The notes below the pieces were generated by a model. It worked only from the letters and a program-made list of their open reading frames with translations, ran no database searches and was not told the origin of the DNA. Of a stretch of 64,000 nucleotides of DNA, positions 30,481 through 38,268 are shown piece by piece. The translations under genes and the position numbers were made by a program. The stretch covers positions 124,001 to 188,000 of the forward strand of contig NZ_JAUQTB010000005.1 of NCBI RefSeq assembly GCF_030580655.1. The letters are read 5' to 3'. The DNA comes from Paenibacillus lacisoli. Its GTDB lineage: Bacteria; Bacillota; Bacilli; Paenibacillales; Paenibacillaceae. The number at the start of each line of letters is the position of its first letter. Positions within the stretch are counted from its first letter, which is position 1.

Positions 30481-31020
30481 TCATGGTTTGGAAGGCGTGG
30501 ATTCATGTTCAGAATGAAGAATGGAATACAGCAGGGAGTCATGAAATTTCCCTTTGTACCACCAATGTTCCCGCAAATATCCCTCCTGCTTCATACCGAT
30601 CGTGCGCATGACCGAAGCCGAAGCCGTATTCTCCGGTCTGCACTTCGCATAGATACGGTGGATACCCAGCTCTGCAAAGCCAACCGCCAGCAGCGCCCGT
30701 GAAGCTTCTGCCGCATAACCGGAGCCCCAATAGGCAGGATTCAGACAGTAACCCAGCTCGGCATTATAACCGTCCCGATGCAGTCCGCAGCCACCGATAA
30801 GACTGCCGTCGGATTTGAGGGTAATGACCAGCTCATAGACCGTCCGCGGCTGCTGCTGCTCGGTAATCAGCTGTTTCACGTAATCCCGGGTTTCTTGTTC
30901 CGAGTTGGGCCCCCAATGGGTATGTACAGTTACCGCAGGATCAGATGCATACTCATGAATTGCACGCCAGTCCTCTGCCTCAGCCTCCCGCAGCCATAAA
31001 CGCTCCGTCTCGAGTTCCAT
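30481..31020 (-). CDS. GNAT acetyltransferase, RimJ/RimL type
   Basis: A 179-residue GNAT of the RimJ/RimL/ribosomal-protein type. N-terminal LETERLWLREAEAEDWRAIHEYASDP is typical, followed by IGGCGLHRDGYNAELGYCLNPAYWGSGYAAEAS (acetyl-CoA-binding W-G-x-G-Y-A loop) and HRIYAKCRPENTASASVMRTIGM. Likely acetylates an N-terminal amine of a protein or a small molecule. Separate from the two upstream-read neighbours by about 80 bases. No regulatory signal was recognised. Confidence in the family is high, in the substrate nil. Confidence 0.85.
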   Translation of the reverse strand: MELETERLWLREAEAEDWRAIHEYASDPAVTVHTHWGPNSEQETRDYVKQLITEQQQPRTVYELVITLKSDGSLIGGCGLHRDGYNAELGYCLNPAYWGSGYAAEASRALLAVGFAELGIHRIYAKCRPENTASASVMRTIGMKQEGYLREHWWYKGKFHDSLLYSILHSEHESTPSKP

Positions 31021-31094
31021 CCATCACTCACCTCCATTATGAATTAAAGCCTGATTCAGTCTCATTCCAACCATGATAACCCATATATGGAAAC

Positions 31095-31127
31095 AAAAAA
31101 AGACAATTCCGACATTTCGAAATTGTC
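31095..31127 (-). terminator. Terminator of the DUF2569 gene
   Basis: GACAATTTCG and CGGAATTGTC pair over ten bases (one G-T) with a six-base loop, followed by seven T on the minus strand, about 55 bases after the stop codon. Confidence 0.85.
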
Positions 31128-31179
31128 CAGAGTTACATTTAATTTGAAGCAACCAGTCAAGGGCTGCTACCGTCATGAC

Positions 31180-31719
31180 TCAGCGAACGAAAGTATTGCG
31201 GACTCTTTTGGAACGGAGCAGATAGGGAACCCAGACCAGACAATAGAGCAAGGCACGGAACAGATATTGAAATGATTTTCCATCATCCATTGCTCTGCCC
31301 AAATCAATCTGGTTGATTAGAATTGTATCAATCAATCCCCACAGTACGGTCAGCATCAGGAACGTTATGATCAGAACCCGGGTCCGTGTCTTTTTCCGGT
31401 ATAAATCTACCAGAATCCAGATCATCAAAGCAAGCTGCAGTACCGCATGAACCATTACGAATACATAGAACGGCTGCCAGAGCGGATGGTAGAATGAGGA
31501 ACTGTCATCTGTAAGCTTCACCCAGACATCGGAATTCATCATGGTTACAGAGGACACAAGGGAAGCTAATAGTGTTAACGTATTCAGATAGAGAGAAATC
31601 TGAACCAGCACAAGCCACCCGCCAAGTCCTGAGGGGCCTTCAAGTCCCTGGTAACGAAAACTGCGTTTGGGCTCCGGTGATAAGGGGCTGCCTCCTGCAG
31701 AATCAATATTGTGTTTCAT
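31180..31719 (-). CDS. DUF2569-like four-helix membrane protein
   Basis: A 179-residue integral membrane protein. The first helix region reads GLGGWLVLVQISLYLNTLTLLASL, the GGWL block that marks DUF2569/YdgK proteins. Three further hydrophobic helices follow (FYVFVMVHAVLQLALMIWILV, VLIITFLMLTVLWGLIDTILI and FRALLYCLVWVPYLL). The N-terminal 30 residues are hydrophilic. It stands alone between terminators. The function of the family is unknown; transport or stress roles have not been established to my knowledge. An ATTATA -10-like box on the minus strand lies about 80 bases upstream (31794-31799). Confidence 0.78.
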   Translation of the reverse strand: MKHNIDSAGGSPLSPEPKRSFRYQGLEGPSGLGGWLVLVQISLYLNTLTLLASLVSSVTMMNSDVWVKLTDDSSSFYHPLWQPFYVFVMVHAVLQLALMIWILVDLYRKKTRTRVLIITFLMLTVLWGLIDTILINQIDLGRAMDDGKSFQYLFRALLYCLVWVPYLLRSKRVRNTFVR

Positions 31720-32023
31720 GACGAGATGCTCCTTCTAATACTTCTAATAGTATGTACACTGACGGATCTCCGCGTAATCTAATCTAGTTAGTTATTATAC
31801 AAATTAATACAATTCGAAACTGTAAACCGGTACACAAGGCCTTTCCAATTCTTCTCCTGAGACGGCAACGCGTGATTTCCAGTATGCATGTTAGTCATCC
31901 TGCCCCAGAAAATCTGGGCTGGCCTGTTTGCATCCATTATGGGTGCTTTTCATCTGCCTGGGAACTGATCGAACAGATGACAGGCCGCCCACTTGTTCAT
32001 GCTTTCCTCCTGTATATCTATTT
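31720..32023. other. 304-bp intergenic region
   Basis: No gene seen. The side next to 31719 contains a TATAAT -10 on the minus strand (complement of 31794-31799) without a clear -35, plausibly the promoter of the DUF2569 gene. The remainder should hold the 3' end of the DUF2164 transcript; I did not find a clean hairpin there. A plus-strand frame 31872-32105 has no SD and runs antisense into DUF2164. Confidence 0.5.
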
Positions 32024-32284
32024 TTATCGGCGGTCAGGCAGGATACGCTGCTCCAATGCATATAGCTCATCGTCCAGAGAGGCCAGCTTTTGCTCCATCA
32101 CCTGACGGGCATCTGCCAACGCCTGGTTATACACATATGGGGAGAGTTCTTTCAGCATGTAGTCCATAAAGTTCTCCGCTGCGAGCTGACCAATCTCCTG
32201 TCCAAATTCCATTTGAAAATAGTGCTGTATCCCTTCACTGATGATCAGCTTTTGTTCTCTCGGGATCTGCATCGGTTTCATCAT
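32024..32284 (-). CDS. DUF2164 family protein
   Basis: An 86-residue soluble protein with the DUF2164 pattern: ISEGIQHYFQMEFGQEIGQLAAENFMDYML, then YNQALADARQVMEQKLASLDDELYALEQ. Its function is not known. It overlaps the upstream DinB-like gene by about 50 bases, so the two are co-transcribed and translation is probably coupled. The start could be either of the paired Met codons at the N-terminus; both lie within the upstream gene. The C-terminus is a predicted coiled coil. No catalytic or metal-binding residues are evident. Confidence 0.75.
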   Translation of the reverse strand: MMKPMQIPREQKLIISEGIQHYFQMEFGQEIGQLAAENFMDYMLKELSPYVYNQALADARQVMEQKLASLDDELYALEQRILPDRR

Positions 32285-32801
32285 TTTTTCCTCCTCGGCT
32301 GGTTATCTCCACATGCTGCGTCTGCTTCTGCTTCGTTCTCTCCATGAATCCCCGTTCGATAAAGTTTGCCGACGGCGGCTGTATGCCGCACTCTCTGGCC
32401 CAGACGGACAATTGTCCGATATGGTGTACCTCATGGACAATGACATGCCGCAGAATTTCCCCTGCGTACAGAGGGCCGGTCCTCCAGGGAACCTGTACTT
32501 CACGGTAATCCATTTCCGGCTTCCACGCATCCATCCAAGGCTTCAGAACCATCCTGTACCGGTCTGACAGCAGCCGGATCGACGTCAGAGAGGCATAATC
32601 CGCATAGCCCGGTTCTTCGTCCTCCCAACCTGCAATGGCTGCGATCCAGCTGTATTCCACATCGACGACATGAAAAAGGGTTTCGAGAATCGATCCTACC
32701 CCGCCTGTCCGCGGCGCAGCAAGCGCTTCATACGGCAGCTGCCCGCACCAGGCCAGCCATTCATCACGCACTGACCAGTTATACTCCAGAAGATATCTCA
32801 T
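32235..32801 (-). CDS. DinB/YfiT-like putative metal-dependent hydrolase
   Basis: A 188-residue four-helix-bundle protein of the DinB superfamily. The three metal-ligand His positions are visible: HVVDVEYSW near residue 44, and HVIVHEVHHIGQLSVW near residue 121-131 (H-x3-H spacing). These proteins typically use bacillithiol or act as thiol transferases, but the substrate here is unknown. The C-terminal 25 residues are hydrophilic and basic, lying in the overlap with the DUF2164 gene. The start MRYLLEYNW is typical of the family. No SD was carefully resolved, but the upstream AGGAGC spacing is acceptable. Confidence 0.78.
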   Translation of the reverse strand: MRYLLEYNWSVRDEWLAWCGQLPYEALAAPRTGGVGSILETLFHVVDVEYSWIAAIAGWEDEEPGYADYASLTSIRLLSDRYRMVLKPWMDAWKPEMDYREVQVPWRTGPLYAGEILRHVIVHEVHHIGQLSVWARECGIQPPSANFIERGFMERTKQKQTQHVEITSRGGKNDETDADPERTKADHQ

Positions 32802-32965
32802 CGCATGCTCCTGTCCTATTCCAATCCCCTGTTCCTATTCCAGGTAGGGATTGTATGTTTTTTCCATGACTAAAAGTGTATCACTCTTGATCAATAAACA
32901 ACAATATCAATTTCAGTCTGCACAGCAAAAAGGCATTCGAAGAATCCCCCGATTCCTATCAGGAC

Positions 32966-32994
32966 AAAAAAGCAGCCGGCCTAAGCCAGCTGCT
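32966..32994 (-). terminator. Terminator overlapping the stop codon of the GNAT gene
   Basis: AGCAGCTGGC and GCCGGCTGCT pair (one G-T) around TTAG, followed by six T on the minus strand. The TAG stop codon of the GNAT gene lies in the loop, so the terminator begins inside the coding region. Confidence 0.8.
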
Positions 32995-33418
32995 TAATCA
33001 TGCTGCGGTGCGGAATGCCTACTTCCATATAAGGAGCCCCTTTAAGGCTGTAGCCAAGCTTTTCATAGAATGGAACTGCCGTGGCCCGGGCATGGAGAAT
33101 GATCATACCGTACCCCTGTTCCTTCGCCAGCTGCTCCGCGCTGCACACCATCATCCGCCCCACATTCCTCCCTCTCGCTGAGGCGGCAACCGCTACCTGC
33201 TTCATCTGCAGCGTACGGTCATCGATTCTCCGCAGCAGCAGTACGCCAACCAAGACGTTCTCAGCCACCGCACAGATATGACAGTCCTCCTGCTCCTGGT
33301 CTGTCGGATCATCCGCGATACTCATTCCAAGAGGGCGGCGGAGCACCTCATCTCTGAGCTCCAATCCCTCCAGGTATCTGACAGACCCCCACGCCATGGT
33401 TTCAATGATCAGCTGCAT
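32981..33418 (-). CDS. GNAT-family N-acetyltransferase
   Basis: A 145-residue GNAT. It begins MQLIIETMAWGS, then YLEGLELRDEVLRRPLGM, the usual opening of YitI/ElaA-like GNATs. It continues with QMKQVAVAASARGRNVGRMMV (R-G-x-x-V-G-x loop binding acetyl-CoA) and ATAVPFYEKLGYSLKG. A longer frame to 33484 exists, but its extra residues lack homology to the family opening and overlap the SGNH gene; I chose 33418, still overlapping that gene by 17 bases, with only a weak SD. Co-transcribed with the SGNH hydrolase gene and ended by an overlapping terminator. Substrate unknown. Confidence 0.8.
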   Translation of the reverse strand: MQLIIETMAWGSVRYLEGLELRDEVLRRPLGMSIADDPTDQEQEDCHICAVAENVLVGVLLLRRIDDRTLQMKQVAVAASARGRNVGRMMVCSAEQLAKEQGYGMIILHARATAVPFYEKLGYSLKGAPYMEVGIPHRSMIKQLA

Positions 33419-34604
33419 CTTGATACCATGCCAGGAACGCGGCAGCCACATCCTGGCCGGCCTTACCATTCGGGTGAGGATCATATTCAGAGCTCATGTA
33501 ACGCGGCTGCAGGCGGTGCTCAGCTGGGACCGGAAGTGATAGTACGGCTGCCAGATCGAAGATCCGGTCCACGCCCGTGATCTGTCCGCTGCGGATGGCC
33601 GCATTGACTTCGCGCCACGCCGCTTCCTTCTCTCCTTCGAAGTTAAAGGGAGGAACCGTACATAATACAATACTGCCTTCCGCATGCTGACTTCGAATGG
33701 CTGTGACGATGCGCTGCAGGCTGTCGAGCAGCTGCCCAGCCGTCCGCTGACCAATGTCCAGATCGTTCACGCCCAAGGCGATCACGACTTCATCTCCCTG
33801 CATCGCCTTATACAGCCACGGACCTCCATCTGCTGCATCATACGCTCTGCCCCAGCCGGAACCTATATTCCAGTGCCCATAATCGGTTCCCAACCCTGCA
33901 GCAATCTCTGCAGCCCAGTACTGATACTGGTCCTTTGCGGTCCGGACTCCTTGGGTGATGGAATCGCCGAAGAAAACCATTTGCTTCTGTACTGTCGCCT
34001 GATAGCCAATGAAGGATGGCAGCACCAGCCGGTTCTCTGAACGCACAAATCCATCGGCTGACGACTGACCGGCACGGTTACCGGGCGCCTCGAAGCCTGT
34101 AGCCAGCATCTGCTCCACATTATAAGGGTAGGACTTCCCGGATGAGACCGTACTTAAAGTCCAGGAGAGACACAGATAATGCCCTTCCGGAATTTCAATG
34201 TGAACCGTATCACTCCACCATCGCTCTGCGGGCAGCACCTGACGGCCTGCTTCCCCTCCGAACGTAACGGGCACTGCAGAGCCTTCCACCACCTGACCGT
34301 CCGGTTCCATACCTCCGTCACTTAGATAGGCGGCCTCGATCCGCCAATCACCGCCCGGCTCTCCACCTAAGGCATCCGCCCCCTGGTCCCAGGTCGAGTC
34401 CACAGCATTGCTGTGCCACAATTTCAATTTCAGCTGACCGTACGCCCGCGGTTTAAGATAGATCCGGTATGTATAAGTTGCGGCCTCCCCGCGGTTCATG
34501 ATAAAATTCGCCGCCGTTGACAGCAGCACCGCCGACGTGTATCCGCTGTTTCTTAAATCAAGCGCCTGTTGAGCACCTGTGCTTCCTGACTCTGTCACAT
34601 TCAT
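33402..34604 (-). CDS. SGNH/GDSL hydrolase with N-terminal beta domain
   Basis: A 400-residue esterase/lipase-like enzyme. Residues about 1-195 are a beta-rich domain. The SGNH domain starts at VFFGDSITQGVRT (block I Ser nucleophile), continues with WNIGSGWGRAYD (block II Gly), IALGVNDLDIG (block III Asn) and YDPHPNGKAGQD (Asp/His of block V). It probably deacetylates or hydrolyses an ester on a carbohydrate; the two-domain layout is like carbohydrate esterases of the CE2/CE3 style. There is no signal peptide, so export is not evident. The start MNVTESGSTGAQQ has a GGGG-containing upstream sequence. It overlaps the GNAT gene downstream. Confidence 0.85.
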   Translation of the reverse strand: MNVTESGSTGAQQALDLRNSGYTSAVLLSTAANFIMNRGEAATYTYRIYLKPRAYGQLKLKLWHSNAVDSTWDQGADALGGEPGGDWRIEAAYLSDGGMEPDGQVVEGSAVPVTFGGEAGRQVLPAERWWSDTVHIEIPEGHYLCLSWTLSTVSSGKSYPYNVEQMLATGFEAPGNRAGQSSADGFVRSENRLVLPSFIGYQATVQKQMVFFGDSITQGVRTAKDQYQYWAAEIAAGLGTDYGHWNIGSGWGRAYDAADGGPWLYKAMQGDEVVIALGVNDLDIGQRTAGQLLDSLQRIVTAIRSQHAEGSIVLCTVPPFNFEGEKEAAWREVNAAIRSGQITGVDRIFDLAAVLSLPVPAEHRLQPRYMSSEYDPHPNGKAGQDVAAAFLAWYQDAADH

Positions 34605-34784
34605 CCCCCGCAGTTCATGAATTGAATATAAAACCTTTTCGTAAATCTCTTATCCATCTTATCCCACCCGCTCCAGGTTGAAAAGAACACGCCCGGCAGG
34701 CGGTCGTCCATACACTCATCGATACACGGACATACAATGTCAGTACGGCAATCTGTCATGCCATTCTTGTAAAGGAGGAGCGCC

Positions 34785-35933
34785 ATGCTGAAGCAGTATG
34801 TCGGCATTCTGCTCAACTCACGCATGTACCAGGGAGTCCCCCGCATGCGGACGAGACCGGAATATCTATTCCATTATGAGACCGCCGGGGCCGCATACGG
34901 ACTCACGCCCTGCTATTTGCGGCTGGAAGACATTCATCCTGCATCCGGTAACTGCCTTGCCTACGTATGGGATCAGTATGAATACCGGCAGCAGCGTATT
35001 CCGATTCCTGACGTCATTCATAACCGGGCGCTGTACTCCGGAGAGTCCAGCCACCGCAAGCTGGATCGTCTGCTGGCAGGCGGTATTCAGGTATATAACG
35101 CAAGAAACCGCTACGCTAAAGACCAAATTCAGCTGCTGCTGGCCGAAGATCCGCTGATCTGGCAGCACCTGCCCCACAGCACGGTCGCCACACCGGATTC
35201 ACTGGAGCATATGCTGAGCCGCTACGGTGATATTGTTATCAAGCCGGCTAACGGCAGTGTCGGCCGGGGGATCATGCGGCTCTCTCTGAGAAGCCGCGGC
35301 GGCTGGGAGCTGCAGTGCGAGAATCCGGCTCAGCCGGGCCGCTGGATGACCCTGCCCCTGCCCTCGCGCCAGCTCCCGCCCTTCGTCAAGCGCCGCATCA
35401 GCAGCCGGACCTATCTGGCGCAGGAAACCCTTCCCCTCGCTGCTATCGAGGGGCGTCCTTACGATCTGCGTGTCACGGTTCAGCGGGGCGGCCAAGGCAG
35501 TTGGGACGTAACCGGTATGTTCGCCAAGGTTGCACCAGGTCACACCTTTGTCTCGAACGTGGCGCAGGGAGCCACTGCCCTCCCGGCCGCAGAAGCACTG
35601 CAGCTCAGCTTCCCGCATATCTCCACGGACAGCCTGCTTCATCAGATTCGGGAGCTGTCCCTGCGCATTGCACAGCATCTGGCTTCACGGCTGCCGCATC
35701 TGGCCGACCTCGGTCTCGATATAGGCATTACCGGTACCGGCGAGCTGTACTTCATCGAATCCAACGGGAGAGATCAGCGTTATGGCTTCCGGCTGGCCGG
35801 CATGTCAGCTGCCTGGAAAGACAGCTACTGGCGGCCCATGGCCTACGCCCGCTGGCTGCTCGATCAGCCGGCCGCTCCGTATACTCCCCTGTTCTCGCCT
35901 GCTTCTCCCCCGGAGGGCAAGAACTTCTGGTAA
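34785..35933 (+). CDS. YheC/YheD-family ATP-grasp spore coat-associated protein
   Basis: A 382-residue ATP-grasp protein of the YheC/YheD group, known from B. subtilis as endospore coat-associated. N-terminus VGILLNSRMYQGVP; TVATPDSLEHMLSRYGDIVIKPANGSVGRGI is the start of the ATP-grasp fold (Lys and Gly-rich loop), followed by RPYDLRVTVQRGGQG and LGLDIGITGTGELYFIESNGRDQR, where Asp, Glu and Asn bind Mg-ATP. Expected to ligate a carboxylate to an amine or thiol; substrate not known. GGAGGAG precedes ATG at ideal spacing. It lies on the plus strand upstream of psd, divergent from the SGNH gene, and is a further sporulation-linked gene in the window. Confidence 0.87.
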   Translation: MLKQYVGILLNSRMYQGVPRMRTRPEYLFHYETAGAAYGLTPCYLRLEDIHPASGNCLAYVWDQYEYRQQRIPIPDVIHNRALYSGESSHRKLDRLLAGGIQVYNARNRYAKDQIQLLLAEDPLIWQHLPHSTVATPDSLEHMLSRYGDIVIKPANGSVGRGIMRLSLRSRGGWELQCENPAQPGRWMTLPLPSRQLPPFVKRRISSRTYLAQETLPLAAIEGRPYDLRVTVQRGGQGSWDVTGMFAKVAPGHTFVSNVAQGATALPAAEALQLSFPHISTDSLLHQIRELSLRIAQHLASRLPHLADLGLDIGITGTGELYFIESNGRDQRYGFRLAGMSAAWKDSYWRPMAYARWLLDQPAAPYTPLFSPASPPEGKNFW

Positions 35934-36037
35934 CTTGCCGCATATTGATTTACAGCACATTCTGTGTCAATATAGGGCAGACAGCCGGACCGCGTCCCGG
36001 CAGTATTGGCGCGGAACATTTTCTAGGGGGATATGGA

Positions 36038-36856
36038 ATGGCAAAACAATGGTTGCGGCTGATGACAGAGCTCTCATCGCGTAAATGGGTCTGCCGGGTC
36101 ATGGGATCCTTCGCCCACAGCGGTATCAGCCGGCACTTTATCCCGACCTTTATCAAAAGCTATCAAATCCCGGCACATGAAGCCGAACACGACTGGAAGG
36201 ACTACCGTTCGCTGAATGCCTTCTTCACCAGACGGCTGAAGCCGGGGATGCGGCCGGTCGATGTTGCCCCTGATTCCCTGATCAGCCCGGTGGATGCGCG
36301 CATCACCTTCATGGATAAGATCTCCAGCGGCACCCTGTTCAACGTGAAAGGGCAGGATTATACCCTGCAGGATCTGCTGAATCATTCGCCGCATCTCGAA
36401 AAGTACAAGCATGGTTATGCCTTTGTTCTCTACCTGAGTCCCACGGACTATCACCGTATTCATGCACCGGTCACTGGGACACTAATCGAGAATGAGCATA
36501 TCCGGGGCAAAGTCTATCCGGTCAACGAATTTGGCCTTACGCATATGAGGGGAGTGCTCAGCCGTAATGAGCGTCTGATTACCTACATGGCTCATGAAGG
36601 CGGGGAAGTAGCCGTCGTCAAGGTCGGTGCCATGAACGTCAGCAGCATCAAATATGCTGATGAACAGGCTTCCGCCTGGGAGCGGGGCAGCGAGCTGGCT
36701 TATTTTGAATTTGGTTCCACCGTCGTGCTCCTGACAGAGAACGGCACATTCGAGCCGGATCCTTCGATCCACCTTGGAGATCAGGTACGGATGGGACAAC
36801 GGCTCGGCCGTTTTATCGACCGAAACGCCAATACGGCAGCTGATCCGCTGCTGTAA
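36038..36856 (+). CDS. psd: Phosphatidylserine decarboxylase
   Basis: A 272-residue proenzyme that makes phosphatidylethanolamine from phosphatidylserine at the membrane. Visible signatures: LNAFFTRRLKPGMRPV, SPVDARITF, LSPTDYHRIHAPVTG (conserved D-x-H-R-x-H) and, near the C-terminus, FEFGSTVVLL. The GST in that block is the self-cleavage site producing the pyruvoyl group from its Ser. The longest open frame begins far upstream (35315), but that part overlaps the ATP-grasp gene in another frame. I took ATG at 36038 with GGGGG about eight bases before it, giving a normal length for the family. Followed by a strong terminator. Confidence 0.93.
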   Translation: MAKQWLRLMTELSSRKWVCRVMGSFAHSGISRHFIPTFIKSYQIPAHEAEHDWKDYRSLNAFFTRRLKPGMRPVDVAPDSLISPVDARITFMDKISSGTLFNVKGQDYTLQDLLNHSPHLEKYKHGYAFVLYLSPTDYHRIHAPVTGTLIENEHIRGKVYPVNEFGLTHMRGVLSRNERLITYMAHEGGEVAVVKVGAMNVSSIKYADEQASAWERGSELAYFEFGSTVVLLTENGTFEPDPSIHLGDQVRMGQRLGRFIDRNANTAADPLL

Positions 36857-36873
36857 GAAGGGTCGTACAACTA

Positions 36874-36913
36874 AAAAAGCAGCACCGGCGCTCTGATTCC
36901 GGTGCTGCTTTTT
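36874..36913. terminator. Terminator after psd
   Basis: AAAAAGCAGCACCGG pairs perfectly with its complement over 15 bases across a 10-base loop, and the plus strand ends in five T. The A-run on the other side makes it usable in both directions. Confidence 0.9.
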
Positions 36914-37409
36914 GGCGTGCTGCGTGAGGCTGAAGGAAACGTTCATGAATCTTGTCCCTTCATGCTGCGCAGTGCTGTTATTCATTTCATTTAAAGCTCG
37001 TGTTCACCTTCGTGCAGCAGCCCGTTCCTGTTGTGCATACCCGTCATGTTCCTCTTGCTGTCGCTGCTGCACTTCTCATTCTATAGATGCTTCATCATTT
37101 ACAGGTTTGGTGATACTGCATACGCTTCATTCAGAACCAGGCGCTCTGTATGTCTGCGGCCGGTCTGTTGCGGCGGTGGCGGTAACGGCACATCATGCCG
37201 CCTCCCGAGCACTCGCGGTTGCGGATACGACGTTTGAAGCCCAACATAGCAGACCCTCCTCTCTTTCACTTGTCCCGTACTCATACCTCTGTGTCTATAC
37301 CTCAGTATGTATACCAACGTGACAAGCATAGAGAGATTTTACCCCCGTGTTCATCCCATGAAACAATTCAGCTTGCCACCGGAGGAGGTCGTTTCTATTT
37401 TAACCAATT
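36914..37409. other. Psd-AraC intergenic region
   Basis: Apart from the candidate 38-residue peptide (37131-37247, minus) I see no gene. The plus-strand frame 36912-37322 is Cys-rich, has no SD and looks like chance. Upstream of the peptide, the minus strand has three GGTAT-containing short repeats around 37275-37320 that might include a promoter. Confidence 0.4.
37131..37247 (-). CDS. Candidate 38-residue basic peptide
   Basis: A small frame with a strong ribosome site: GAGGAGG lies six bases before ATG. The product (MLGFKRRIRNRECSGG... ending AADIQSAWF) contains 8 Arg in the first 30 residues and two Cys. It is isolated, between the psd terminator and the AraC gene. I do not recognise it. 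Small basic Arg/Tyr/His peptides are common among spore core and coat proteins, but I see no SASP motif. The excellent SD is the main support; codon usage over 38 codons cannot decide. It could also be a leader peptide or noise. Confidence 0.45.
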   Translation of the reverse strand: MLGFKRRIRNRECSGGGMMCRYRHRRNRPAADIQSAWF

Positions 37410-38195
37410 CTAACGGATCTCCGACGGGCTCTTGCCCGTATGCTGTTTGAACTGGCGGCTGAAGAAGAAAATATCCCGGTAACCGAGAGCTTCTGCCACC
37501 TCCGTGACATTCATCCCTGCATGCTGCAGCATGTGCTGGGCACGTTCGATCCGCTTCTGGATAATGTAAGTCTGTACCGGCATGCCAATCAGCTCTTTGA
37601 ACCGGACCGAGAAATAACGCGGTGAGAGTCCCGCCCGTCCGGCCAGATCCTGCACCCTGTGCGGCAGACCGGGATGCAGACGCACATAATTGGCAACCTC
37701 CAGCAGCGCTTCTGTCAGCTGATGGGTTACCTTACGCTCTACCGGAAATTCCCGGTCATTCCGCAGCAGACAGATCATCATCTGCTTCAGCAGCAGCTGC
37801 ACCTCCTCCGCAGCTCCATAGGGCTGGTCAAGCCCCAGCCGTACGCAGCGTGACAGCATGTGCTCGAATTCGAATGCATCCTCCAGCACCCGGTACGGTT
37901 CCGGAATATCTTCCACTGGTTCTGTCACGTCAAAATGAATATATGTAATGACCAGCGGTTTCTGCGGGTTGTGCGTAGCATGTGTATGATCGCCCGGCCG
38001 GAAGAGAAAGCAGCTGCCCTTCTGTACAGCAAACGGCACATCATTAACCACCACAGTTCCCTCACCGCTCCATACATAGAACAGGTCATAATTCGGCATC
38101 GGCTTCTCCCGCTTCTGCCATTTCCATCCCGGCTCGCAGACAATCTTGGCAAAGGCCGGGAGCTGGACAAATGATGCCGGTGACGCATTAAGCAT
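37410..38195 (-). CDS. AraC-family transcriptional regulator
   Basis: A 261-residue regulator. Residues about 1-150 are a cupin-like AraC ligand domain (YVWSGEGTVVVNDVPFAVQKGSCFLFRPGDHTH). The C-terminal 100 residues hold the two helix-turn-helix motifs: VQDLAGRAGLSPRYFSVRFKELIG and VTEVAEALGYRDIFFFSRQFKQHTGKSPSEIR. Start: AGGAGG lies about seven bases before ATG at 38195; the upstream ATG at 38228 has no SD. It stands alone; the target is not evident from neighbours, though AraC proteins of this layout usually control sugar use. Possibly autoregulated. Confidence 0.87.
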   Translation of the reverse strand: MLNASPASFVQLPAFAKIVCEPGWKWQKREKPMPNYDLFYVWSGEGTVVVNDVPFAVQKGSCFLFRPGDHTHATHNPQKPLVITYIHFDVTEPVEDIPEPYRVLEDAFEFEHMLSRCVRLGLDQPYGAAEEVQLLLKQMMICLLRNDREFPVERKVTHQLTEALLEVANYVRLHPGLPHRVQDLAGRAGLSPRYFSVRFKELIGMPVQTYIIQKRIERAQHMLQHAGMNVTEVAEALGYRDIFFFSRQFKQHTGKSPSEIR

Positions 38196-38268
38196 ACCTT
38201 CGCCTCCTGAGTTGAATGTCTGTTGCATTTGCAGAATCTTTCAATTAAGCATGTGTCCCTCCAACCGT

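Noticed and set aside
34601..34846. Minus-strand 81-residue frame before the SGNH gene
   Set aside because: No SD, and it overlaps the start of the plus-strand ATP-grasp gene.
35315..36037. N-terminal extension of psd to 513 residues
   Set aside because: Overlaps the ATP-grasp gene in another frame and has no homology; ATG at 36038 has a good SD and gives normal Psd length.
36912..37322. Plus-strand 136-residue Cys-rich frame
   Set aside because: No SD, odd composition, begins inside the psd terminator; the opposite strand holds a better candidate.
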